Positions 57,040 through 64,000 of a DNA stretch of 64,000 nt are shown piece by piece. Made by a program: the position numbers and the translations under genes. The first letter of the stretch is position 1, and each line of letters opens with the position of its first letter. This stretch comes from Lachnospira multipara ATCC 19207 (lineage in GTDB: Bacteria > Bacillota > Clostridia > Lachnospirales > Lachnospiraceae). The notes under the pieces are model-generated. The model was not told the DNA's origin. It worked only from the letters and a program-made list of their open reading frames with translations, and did no database searches. Where the stretch lies: contig NZ_AUJG01000006.1 of the NCBI RefSeq assembly GCF_000424105.1, positions 62,001-126,000 on the forward strand. Direction: 5' to 3'.

Positions 57040-58692
57040 CTATTTTTCTAAAGCCTCTTTTATATATAAACATTTATATGTAGTTGACATGTCAATTGAT
57101 TTAAATTTTTCATCTTCATAATAACCAGCCTTTATTCCATAACTTACATATCTTTCATCTACATAACTAATAATTTCTGCCTTTAATTCTTCTGAAATGT
57201 CTAAATCATATCTGTTTAGTAATTCTACATATTGAAAATAAGTTTCTAACTTTTCTTCTTCATTATAATCAAGCAATAATTTTTCAACATTTTCTTTTAA
57301 TTTGCTAGAATTCTTTTTTTCATTTAATAAAAGATTCATTTCTAAGCCCCATACTTTACATATGGTATATTCACTATTATTACAATATTCCATAACCTTT
57401 TTACTTAATTGTTTTGTATCTATCTTTCTTATATTTGCTGCTCTAACTAACATTACAGCCTGATAAACATTTTCATCTATTATTTCTTGATTTGCAAAAT
57501 TTCTCAAATAGTTCTTTATAAAACTATCATCAATTTCAATTTCATTATCAACTGCTTTCATTAAAGCTAAATAATAAATATCCTCTATAGATTTAATATT
57601 GTTCGTGTAACTATTCTCATTATATCTATAAAGCGACATTTTTAACTCATACTCATTAAATATATCCAAACCATGCATATTACACAATTCATAATATTCA
57701 AAAAATCTTTTATAACTTGGCATAATTACAGCTTTTTGTGGGAATTTTCCTTCACTATTAATGCTCTGATTATTTACAACTCTAGTAAATAAATCATTAA
57801 TAATATATAAGTTACTCTCTTCTATATTTCTATCCAACATATTACCTATAATTATTTCTATATATACAGGTTCTGTAAATGAAAATTTCTCCATAAAGGA
57901 TATTAAAAAATCAACATCCCTTTTACTTAAATTTAATTCTTTACTATTACTTAGAATATTCAGGATAATAATATAAGACTCTTCATCTATTGCCAAATTA
58001 CCCTTTTCATATCCTTCATTAAATAAATCGCTAATTTCTTTATACAGTAATCTTATCTGACTAATATCTTCTAAATAAAAAGCCTTAATAACTTTATCCG
58101 AATAAACATCTATATTGTTACTTAAATTATTAATTTTCATATCAGTAACTATATTCTTTATTGTAGAAAACTCTGCATCAGCTTCGCTGTATACATTTGA
58201 AATTTTCCACAAATTATTCTCTTTGAGTAGACTATCTTCTTTCTTAATTTCATAATCAAGGATTTTTTTTACAAAAAAATTATCTAACTTACCCAAGTTA
58301 TATTTATTAGAAATCAACGACATATAATAGATGTAGTTCACATAACTATCAACATTTTCATCACAAATTTCTGTTTCGTTTATTGTTTTTATAATTTCAT
58401 CTTTTATCGTATTATACTTTTCAAGATTTTCTTCTGTAAGATTAAAGTAATAATACATTAATGTTTCATCAATACCATAAACATCTAAATATCCATACAA
58501 ACTCAATTCACTTGATGACATATAACTTACGCATTGATTAATAATTTTATTATCTATTTTATCATCAGAAATTTTTGAAACATTTTTATATATTACCCGT
58601 TTATTTAAATGATTAAAAATTAATGTAACTAGGGAAATTATAATAATTACACCGATTAGCATTTTAAAAATTCTAGTCCAAGATTTTGTCAT
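57040..58692 (-). CDS. Membrane-anchored all-helical protein of unknown function
   Basis: A 550-residue protein. One N-terminal hydrophobic helix (about 9-27) anchors it, with the rest likely outside the cell. The remainder is almost wholly predicted helical in repeating pairs. The last segment (AGYYEDEKFKSIDMSTTYKCLY) resembles the repeat ends of alpha/alpha-toroid proteins such as terpenoid-cyclase or prenyltransferase folds; this is a weak, by-eye resemblance. It lies between the secreted protein and the ABC genes, so it may process, bind or give protection against the secreted product. Confidence 0.6.
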   Translation of the reverse strand: MTKSWTRIFKMLIGVIIIISLVTLIFNHLNKRVIYKNVSKISDDKIDNKIINQCVSYMSSSELSLYGYLDVYGIDETLMYYYFNLTEENLEKYNTIKDEIIKTINETEICDENVDSYVNYIYYMSLISNKYNLGKLDNFFVKKILDYEIKKEDSLLKENNLWKISNVYSEADAEFSTIKNIVTDMKINNLSNNIDVYSDKVIKAFYLEDISQIRLLYKEISDLFNEGYEKGNLAIDEESYIIILNILSNSKELNLSKRDVDFLISFMEKFSFTEPVYIEIIIGNMLDRNIEESNLYIINDLFTRVVNNQSINSEGKFPQKAVIMPSYKRFFEYYELCNMHGLDIFNEYELKMSLYRYNENSYTNNIKSIEDIYYLALMKAVDNEIEIDDSFIKNYLRNFANQEIIDENVYQAVMLVRAANIRKIDTKQLSKKVMEYCNNSEYTICKVWGLEMNLLLNEKKNSSKLKENVEKLLLDYNEEEKLETYFQYVELLNRYDLDISEELKAEIISYVDERYVSYGIKAGYYEDEKFKSIDMSTTYKCLYIKEALEK

Positions 58693-58754
58693 AATTCTCC
58701 TTATCTGCCCTTAGCCTTTTAGGCTAAGGACATTTATTTTTTATAAATCATTTT

Positions 58755-59228
58755 TTAGATTTTAGCTGTTACTGATAATGGTACTCCAGCTTTAAATGCT
58801 GTTGCAGTATTAGTTAAGCCTACATATATTGATAACCCTGTTGCATATACTCTACCTCTAAAAGAAGCTGATCTTGCACCGTTTGAGTTTATCCAATGGC
58901 CTGAAGAACCAGAAGTACCATTCCCACCAATTGAACCACTTATACCTGAAACTGAAATACCAACCCCTAATCCATATGAATAAAAATTCCATTCAGTTTT
59001 AATCCATTCAGGATTTTTGAAATTAGCATTAGTAGAATTATATTCTGCACTTACTTGGAAATCCCCACCACCATTTAAATCAGATAATGTTTGTATCCAA
59101 CAATTTGATTTTAATGTTGCACTCAAAGCTGAATTTTTTGTAGTTTTAGTATTTGATGACGCATATGTTGGAATTGATGCTAAAACAATAATTCCACATA
59201 AAAGAATTGTAAATAATCCCTTTTTCAT
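58755..59228 (-). CDS. Secreted Gly/Ser-rich protein, candidate bacteriocin-like effector
   Basis: A 157-residue precursor. The signal peptide is clear, with cleavage likely after Ala23 (PTYA). The mature part of about 134 residues has beta-like segments and a Gly/Ser-rich centre (SGISGSIGGNGTSGSSG), then GHWINSNGARSASFRGRV and hydrophobic strands. This loosely recalls lactococcin-972-like proteins, whose loci also hold an ABC ATPase and a large membrane partner, but the match is not firm. It has its own promoter and a good ribosome site (GAGGAGA). It is the first gene of the cassette and the likely product of it. Confidence 0.55.
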   Translation of the reverse strand: MKKGLFTILLCGIIVLASIPTYASSNTKTTKNSALSATLKSNCWIQTLSDLNGGGDFQVSAEYNSTNANFKNPEWIKTEWNFYSYGLGVGISVSGISGSIGGNGTSGSSGHWINSNGARSASFRGRVYATGLSIYVGLTNTATAFKAGVPLSVTAKI

Positions 59229-59287
59229 AAAGCTCTCCTCATAATTATATTTTATAGTATCTATACGTATAAATCTCTACTTTTTTT

Positions 59288-59347
59288 ACTATATCATATT
59301 TTTAACAATTGACAATACTTAACGCAAAAAGTGTCATTTTTTTGCGT
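59288..59347 (-). promoter_or_regulatory. Cassette promoter with upstream inverted repeat
   Basis: On the minus strand TTGTCA (59315-59310) and TATAGT (59293-59288) are 16 nt apart. Just upstream, ACGCAAAAA (59322-59330) and TTTTTGCGT (59339-59347) form a perfect inverted repeat, well placed for an activator such as the cassette's LytTR protein, although LytTR sites are usually direct repeats. Confidence 0.55.
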
Positions 59348-59390
59348 AAATTGCAAAATTATAAAAATTCATCATAAATCTTTCTTTTTA

Positions 59391-59639
59391 GCATAAAATT
59401 AGGGTGTCGGTTCGACGGTTTTTGCATAAAATCAGGGTGTCAGTTTGACGGTTTTTGCATAAAATCGGAGTGTCGGTTCGACGGTTTTTGCATAAAATCG
59501 GAGTGTCGGTTCGACGGTTTTTGCATAAAATCGGAGTGTCGGTTCGACGGTTTTTACATAAAATCGGGGTGTCGGTTCGGCGGTTTTTACATAAAATCGG
59601 GGTGTCGGTTCGGCGGTTTTTGCATAAAATTGTGTTGTT
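59391..59639. repeat. 33-nt tandem array, seven full copies plus one partial
   Basis: Units begin at 59391, 59424, 59457, 59490, 59523, 59556, 59589 and (partial) 59622. Copies 3-5 are identical. Every difference among the full copies is a transition (A/G or C/T). Each unit holds a small hairpin, GTCG-gtt-CGAC, kept by wobble in the copies with CGGC. There are no unique spacers, so this is not CRISPR. Confidence 0.92.
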
Positions 59640-59640
59640 A

Positions 59641-59707
59641 TTTCTTTTCGTCAGATAAATGATATCATCTATCTGACGAAAAGAAAAAAGACATACCTTT
59701 CTCTGAC
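59641..59707. repeat. 67-nt direct repeat, right copy, with hairpin
   Basis: The mate of 54379-54445. Its stem spans 59642-59657 with 59670-59685. Where the left copy has an A-T pair in the stem (54383/54420), this copy has T-A (59645/59682), so pairing is preserved. Confidence 0.88.
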
Positions 59708-59765
59708 ACATAAAAAAAACAAATCAAAAAGTTGAAGCCTCTACAAACACGAATAATGAAAAACA

Positions 59766-59799
59766 AAAATGAGGCGGTGGAAAAATTTCCCACCGCCTC
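59766..59799 (-). terminator. Terminator of the phosphofructokinase gene
   Basis: GAGGCGGTGG and CCACCGCCTC form a strong stem, with Ts following on the minus strand. Confidence 0.92.
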
Positions 59800-59826
59800 A
59801 ATAATTAAGAAAGATAGATAGTTAGC

Positions 59827-61095
59827 TTATTCATTGAATACCTTGTAGAGATCCTTGTAGCCTTTGGTATTCATTGTTAAATGTCTTGGAAGACCGTCTA
59901 CCATCATAGGTGTATAGTCACCCTGAATTAATGGCTTTAGATAACTTACAAATTCATCTGTAACGTAGTCTCCATCCTTGTTGATCCACTCACGTGGTAC
60001 AACCTTTTCGCCGTTGGCGATTCTATGAACATCATAAACACCAGTTGTAGACTGGTATGGATCGTCTGATAATCTATCAATAACTACCATCATTCCTGAT
60101 AAGCCTTCATCTGCAGCCTTAATTGCTGCACCACCAACCATGAAAGCTTCGTTGATGTCAATTCGGCTTGCAAGATGTGAAGCTGAACGCTGTAATGTAG
60201 AAAACTCTACAGAACGTGTCTTGCAGCCTAACTTTTCATGAATATAATTTGCAAGATAAGCAGCTGTTCCTGTCATTTGGATATGGCCAAATGCATCTTT
60301 AGTTGAAGAGCCTGCTGAGAACTCACAAATATATTTTCCTTCTTTATTCTTGATACCTTCTGATACTGCCGCTACTACAATGTCCTTTTTCTTCAAAAGT
60401 GTTTCTACCTTCTTAGTAAATTTTTCAATATCAAATGGAATCTCTGGTAAGTAAATCAAGTCTGGACCGTCGCAATCTTCAGCCTTTGAAAGTGCTGTTG
60501 CACCTGTAAGCCAACCTGCGTTTCGTCCCATAACTTCAATAACTGTTACATTTTTCTTCTTATAAGAGAAACCAAGACAGTCGCGAATTACTTCCTTAGT
60601 TGATGTGCCAATGTACTTAGCAGCACTGCCGTAACCTGGAGTGTGATCTGTAAGTGCAAGGTCATTATCAATTGTCTTTGGACAACCAATGAATCTTTGC
60701 TTAGCTCCTGTAAGGATTGCATAATCAGATAGCTTCTGAATCGTATCCATTGAGTCGTTACCGCCGATATAGATTAAGACTTCAATATCCATCTTATCTA
60801 GTAGATGGAAAATTTTTTCATAAACTTCTTTATCTTCGTGAATGGCTGGTAACTTATAACGACAAGTTCCAAGGAATGCTGATGGTGTTCTCTTTAATAA
60901 TTCTAGGTCTAGTTCGTTCTTTACGTATTTTGACATGTCAACATACTGCTCATCAAGGAAACCTTGAATTCCATAACGCATACCATATACTTTATTAAAT
61001 CCTCTATCCATTGCAGTCTTGAAAACCCCAGCAAGACTTGAATTGATAACGGCTGTAGGGCCACCAGATTGGCCAACTAATACATTACCCTTCAT
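59827..61095 (-). CDS. pfp: Pyrophosphate-dependent 6-phosphofructokinase
   Basis: A 422-residue PFK-family enzyme that interconverts fructose-6-phosphate and fructose-1,6-bisphosphate. GGNDSMDT carries Asp where ATP-dependent PFKs have Gly, and CPKTIDND carries the Lys typical of the pyrophosphate-dependent group, so PPi is the predicted phosphoryl donor. GQSGGPTAVIN and EVMGRNAGWL are also present. ATG 61095 follows GGGGAGGT at 8 nt; the longer frame has no ribosome site. It makes the glycolytic step reversible and saves ATP, which is common in anaerobes. Confidence 0.92.
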   Translation of the reverse strand: MKGNVLVGQSGGPTAVINSSLAGVFKTAMDRGFNKVYGMRYGIQGFLDEQYVDMSKYVKNELDLELLKRTPSAFLGTCRYKLPAIHEDKEVYEKIFHLLDKMDIEVLIYIGGNDSMDTIQKLSDYAILTGAKQRFIGCPKTIDNDLALTDHTPGYGSAAKYIGTSTKEVIRDCLGFSYKKKNVTVIEVMGRNAGWLTGATALSKAEDCDGPDLIYLPEIPFDIEKFTKKVETLLKKKDIVVAAVSEGIKNKEGKYICEFSAGSSTKDAFGHIQMTGTAAYLANYIHEKLGCKTRSVEFSTLQRSASHLASRIDINEAFMVGGAAIKAADEGLSGMMVVIDRLSDDPYQSTTGVYDVHRIANGEKVVPREWINKDGDYVTDEFVSYLKPLIQGDYTPMMVDGLPRHLTMNTKGYKDLYKVFNE

Positions 61096-61237
61096 ATAAT
61101 GTACCTCCCCTATATGTAATTTTACAAAAATCTCTTTAACTAAGTATAACATAAATGAAATTATTTGAATAGAGTTTTTTTAGTGTTGGTATGATTTTTT
61201 TTTAAGATTGAAGTTTAAATCCGCTTTGTTACTTTCA

Positions 61238-62431
61238 CTAGCCCAAAACCTCAGACTCATTATGTCTCATTTCGTCTAGGAAATCTCTATATTCTTCGCC
61301 ATTTACTGGGATGCGCACTTTCTTGCCCTTAAACGCTGAAAGATAAGCACCACATGTAAGCTCTAAAGTATTGATGCCATCTTGGCCGTTAGTTATAGCC
61401 TTATCTTCCTTTGCATCAGTTTCTTGATTATTAGTGCTATGAGCCTTATTAATTCTTGCAATAACTGTCTCGCCAAAGTTTTCTAGCACCTTACGGTATG
61501 GCTCGTCACCAGTTTCTGATACTAAATCTATCTCTTCGTAGTCTTCAGATAATTCCTGAGTTGAGGAACATGTTGCATTTTTAGAATACTCCTCAAGATC
61601 CCTTGAGAAGCGCCAAATTCTTAGCTTGTCATCATCAATTCTTATATGGCCCTTAGTTCCGCTAATTTCAATGTATCTTTCTTTGTGAGCCTCACCTGTT
61701 GAAAGAATGAAAACACCTGTCATACCATTTTCATAACTAAAATTAATAATTGCCTCGTCATCAACAATGAAATCATTGTATTTACCCCAGTTGATGAAGG
61801 CACCAACTTCCTGAGGCATACCAAAAAGCCACTGCCACATATCAAGTAGGTGCTGGCCCTGATTAATAAGAGCACCACCACCCTCGCCTTGCCAGCTGCT
61901 TCTCCACTCGCCAGAAGCATGATAAGATCTAGTTCTATAGTAGCCTGTATCGATTTGTCTAACAGACTGGATGCGACCAATTTCACCACTGTCTATCATT
62001 TGCTTAAGCTTTATAAAACGTGAATATGTTCTTTGATGGAAAATGAGTTCGTAAACCACATCTGCAAACTTACTTTCAGAATACATCTGTCTTGCACTTA
62101 TGACATCAATTCCCGCTGGTTTCTCACAAAGCACGTGTTTACCAGCTCTAAAGGCTCTAATTGCAGTATCTGGATGGAGCTTGTGAGGTGTTGTGATTAT
62201 GATGGCATCGAAGGCTGTCATTGCATTTTCATAAAGCTCATTCTCGTTACGGTAGAGCTTGACCTCGCCTTTATCTATAACGCCATCACAGTTCTCATTA
62301 AGCCACTGCGCAGCCTGACCTGATCTTGTGCAGACACAAGCCAAAGATAAAGTTTTTATTTCCCCTCTTAAAATCATCTTGGCATAACGCTTACCCATGT
62401 GACCTAAACCTATTATTGCTACTTTTATCAT
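61238..62431 (-). CDS. Gfo/Idh/MocA-family oxidoreductase
   Basis: A 397-residue NAD(P)-dependent dehydrogenase. The Rossmann domain (about 1-125) begins VAIIGLGHMGKRYAK and contains the EKPAG motif with the conserved Lys. The substrate domain (about 130-370) has GGGALINQGQHLLDMWQWLFG, with its His in the family catalytic position. Substrates in the family are sugars or inositols, and the sequence does not say which. A region near residues 345-362 is low-complexity (TNNQETDAKEDK). ATG follows GGGGAGGAAA. A terminator lies between it and the ThrH gene. Confidence 0.9.
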   Translation of the reverse strand: MIKVAIIGLGHMGKRYAKMILRGEIKTLSLACVCTRSGQAAQWLNENCDGVIDKGEVKLYRNENELYENAMTAFDAIIITTPHKLHPDTAIRAFRAGKHVLCEKPAGIDVISARQMYSESKFADVVYELIFHQRTYSRFIKLKQMIDSGEIGRIQSVRQIDTGYYRTRSYHASGEWRSSWQGEGGGALINQGQHLLDMWQWLFGMPQEVGAFINWGKYNDFIVDDEAIINFSYENGMTGVFILSTGEAHKERYIEISGTKGHIRIDDDKLRIWRFSRDLEEYSKNATCSSTQELSEDYEEIDLVSETGDEPYRKVLENFGETVIARINKAHSTNNQETDAKEDKAITNGQDGINTLELTCGAYLSAFKGKKVRIPVNGEEYRDFLDEMRHNESEVLG

Positions 62432-62472
62432 GATTTCCTCCCCTTTTATTTAAGTGAACAAATTCGTAAATA

Positions 62473-62514
62473 CAAAAATCCCACAGCACTAGCTGTATGC
62501 ATTAATGCTGTGGG
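62473..62514 (-). terminator. Terminator of the ThrH-like gene
   Basis: CCCACAGCA and TGCTGTGGG form the ends of the stem, followed by ATTTTTG on the minus strand, 34 nt past the stop codon. Confidence 0.82.
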
Positions 62515-62547
62515 CTATATTTATATTATACAAAAATTTAATGAAAA

Positions 62548-63156
62548 TTAAAGAGCTTTCTTGATTGCTTCATATAAATCGTCATATTCCTCGAAAGCCT
62601 GAAGTTCTGGGTATTCAGCCTTGATTGCATCTGTAGATCTAAAGAGGAAACCAGCCTTAGATGCCTTAATCATGCCTAAATCGTTGTGGCTATCTCCTGA
62701 AGCGATAGTTTCAAAGCCAACTGACTGAAGCGCCTTAACTGTTGAGAGCTTTGACTGTTCGCAACGCATCTTAAAGCCTGTGATTTCACCATTTTCTGCT
62801 ACTTCAAGTGTATTACAGAAAATTGTAGGTAAACCAAGCTTCTCCATAAGTGGCTTTGCAAACTGTGTAAATGTATCGCTAATAATAATAACCTGTGTGA
62901 GTTCTCTAAGGTCATCAAGGAACTTCTTAGCACCTGGAAGTGGATCAATCTTAGCGATTGTTTCCTGGATTTCCTTAAGGCCAAGGCCATGCTCCTTTAA
63001 GATGCCAATTCTATACTTCATTAGCTTGTCATAATCTGGTTCGTCTCTTGTTGTTCTCTCTAGTTCAGGGATATTTGTTTCCTTTGCAAATGCGATCCAA
63101 ATCTCAGGAACAAGTACACCCTCAAGGTCTAAACAAACAATATTCATGTCACTCAT
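62548..63156 (-). CDS. thrH: ThrH-type phosphoserine phosphatase / homoserine phosphotransferase
   Basis: A 202-residue HAD-superfamily enzyme. Motif I is CLDLEGVLVPE, where the second Asp is replaced by Glu as in ThrH. Motif II is IISDTF, Lys is in CEQSKLSTVK and motif III is ASGDSHNDLGM. ThrH dephosphorylates phosphoserine and can move the phosphate to homoserine. A start 9 nt later (second Met) is also possible. It is monocistronic. Confidence 0.9.
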   Translation of the reverse strand: MSDMNIVCLDLEGVLVPEIWIAFAKETNIPELERTTRDEPDYDKLMKYRIGILKEHGLGLKEIQETIAKIDPLPGAKKFLDDLRELTQVIIISDTFTQFAKPLMEKLGLPTIFCNTLEVAENGEITGFKMRCEQSKLSTVKALQSVGFETIASGDSHNDLGMIKASKAGFLFRSTDAIKAEYPELQAFEEYDDLYEAIKKAL

Positions 63157-63316
63157 TTTCTTACTTCCTTCCTACATTCCTAAAGCCGCCATAAAGCTTT
63201 GGGTTATGTTTAAAAATATTACGGACAAATGTATTTCTGTCGCGGACATTTAAAATTATAACATAGAAAGGGGAGAATAGAAACTGGATTTTGAAAATGT
63301 ATTGAGGAAATTTTCA

Positions 63317-63428
63317 TCGTGTGTGTACGATAAATTTCTTTATTTTTATCGTGTAGAGACGATAATTTTACTTGATTTTGTCGTGTAGAGACGATAATTT
63401 TACTTGATTTTGTCGTGTAGAGACGATA
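63317..63428. repeat. Four palindromic iterons at 32-nt spacing
   Basis: TCGTGTAGAGACGATA occurs at 63349-63364, 63381-63396 and 63413-63428, with a variant (TCGTGTGTGTACGATA) at 63317-63332. All are exactly 32 nt apart, about three helical turns. Each has TCGT/ACGA arms around a 6-nt centre. The last ends 26 nt before the ATPase start codon, so they probably control that gene. Confidence 0.88.
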
Positions 63429-63454
63429 AAATAATATATAAGAGGTGATGTTAT

Positions 63455-64000
63455 ATGAATAAAAATATACTTAAACAAGTGATTCTAGAGCAACTAGAAG
63501 TCATTGAAGAAAGCACTATTATAGACAGAAACTACCGTTTCGAAAAAAATATGAATTATATTTTGGTGGGACTTCGTCGTGCTGGAAAGTCTACCTTACT
63601 TTATAAGATTGCAAAGGATCTTATTAAATCAGGTGTTGACTGGTCTCAGATTATTTATGTCAATTTCGAGGATGATAGATTGTTCGGTTTTCAAAAGGAA
63701 GATTTTAACGACATTGTAGAAGTAGCCTATGAACTGGCCGAAGGCAAGGAAATCTACTACTTCTTTGACGAGATACAGATTGTTGATGGCTGGGAACATT
63801 TTGCAAGACGAATGGCCGACCAGAAAAAGCATGTCTACATTACTGGCAGCAACGCCAAGATGCTAAGTTCTGAGATGGAAAAAGTCCTTGGAGGCCGCTA
63901 TTTATCTAAGATGATTATGCCTTTTTCCCTAGCTGAGGTCCTTGACTATTTAGAAATCGACCACTCCAACAAGGCACTTTTAACTAGTTCTAAACTTGCC
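63455..64000 (+). CDS. AAA_14-type ATPase (DUF4143 family), 3' truncated by window
   Basis: The first 182 codons of an ATPase. After an N-terminal helix, Walker A is GLRRAGKSTLLY near residue 36. Walker B is YFFDEIQIVDGWE near 106. YITGSNAKMLSSEM follows, then LGGRYLSKMIMPFSLAEVLDY. This order matches AAA_14 ATPases that usually continue into a DUF4143 domain. Their role is unknown; they are frequent and variable in gut bacteria. ATG follows AGAGGTGATG. The gene runs off the right edge. Confidence 0.88.
   Translation, partial: MNKNILKQVILEQLEVIEESTIIDRNYRFEKNMNYILVGLRRAGKSTLLYKIAKDLIKSGVDWSQIIYVNFEDDRLFGFQKEDFNDIVEVAYELAEGKEIYYFFDEIQIVDGWEHFARRMADQKKHVYITGSNAKMLSSEMEKVLGGRYLSKMIMPFSLAEVLDYLEIDHSNKALLTSSKLA

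Noticed and set aside
59391-59639. CRISPR array
   Set aside because: Units are contiguous with no unique spacers, and no cas gene is in the window.
54379-59707. Insertion sequence or prophage
   Set aside because: No transposase, integrase or phage gene is encoded between the repeats.
59388-59711. Repetitive protein frames on both strands of the 33-nt array
   Set aside because: The unit length is a multiple of three, which keeps frames open by arithmetic. There is no ribosome site, and the minus-strand frame starts inside the 67-nt repeat.

Overview
The window looks like chromosomal DNA of a low-GC Gram-positive anaerobe, most likely a gut or rumen Lachnospiraceae (Butyrivibrio/Pseudobutyrivibrio-like). 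This is inferred from AT-rich codon use, strong GGAGG ribosome sites, a fru operon with its own HPr, large hybrid histidine kinases ending in HPt domains, several GGDEF proteins, clostridial-length ThiC, DUF1846 and DUF5662 proteins and a PPi-type phosphofructokinase. No rRNA, tRNA, transposase, integrase or CRISPR array was seen.

Layout. 1-4.5 kb: the end of an unknown gene, then fruR-fruK-fruA and a separately promoted HPr with both His15 and Ser46. 4.5-12.6 kb (mostly minus strand): response regulator, hybrid kinase, enolase, DegV, DUF2225 and a TetR regulator with a clear promoter, operator and long structured leader. 12.7-16.4 kb: ptsH-ptsI-lacI-mazF-like operon behind a promoter with a cre-type site. 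16.5-21.6 kb: hybrid kinase, a pseudo-kinase that has lost both phospho-histidines, and a lone receiver. 21.7-29.9 kb: seven-gene unit (REC-GGDEF, LRR, VWA/DUF2201, M32 peptidase, MoxR ATPase, DUF5662, transglutaminase lipoprotein). 30.1-33.6 kb: two overlapping membrane diguanylate cyclases. 33.9-36.2 kb: DUF2798 and DUF1846. 36.4-39.7 kb: TPP riboswitch, thiD, thiC, thiT. 39.7-45 kb: CAP-domain protein, sbcD-sbcC. 45-50 kb: an adenosine-deaminase/SLOG-like fusion, ybaK, a small membrane protein, pepT. 50-54.3 kb: lipoprotein, GH13, GH1 phospho-beta-glucosidase, and a 42-nt remnant of a second GH13 gene.

54.4-59.7 kb is the most unusual part. A visibly more AT-rich block, all on the minus strand, is bounded by a 67-nt direct repeat (62/67 identical) that carries a hairpin with a compensatory base-pair change. 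Inside are a secreted Gly/Ser-rich protein with its own promoter, a membrane-anchored helical protein, a MacB-type ABC transporter, an orphan LytTR regulator and a 33-nt tandem array. I read it as a movable cassette for a secreted product with transport or self-protection. The product is not recognised.

59.8-64 kb: PPi-dependent phosphofructokinase, a Gfo/Idh oxidoreductase, ThrH-type phosphatase, then a truncated AAA_14-type ATPase preceded by four 32-nt-spaced palindromic iterons.

How the genes work together: PTS uptake (EI, two HPr proteins, FruA) feeds glycolysis (FruK, PPi-PFK, enolase); glycosidases supply sugars; multi-step phosphorelays and cyclic-di-GMP enzymes dominate signalling. 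Start sites were moved where the longest frame begins inside the ribosome binding site.
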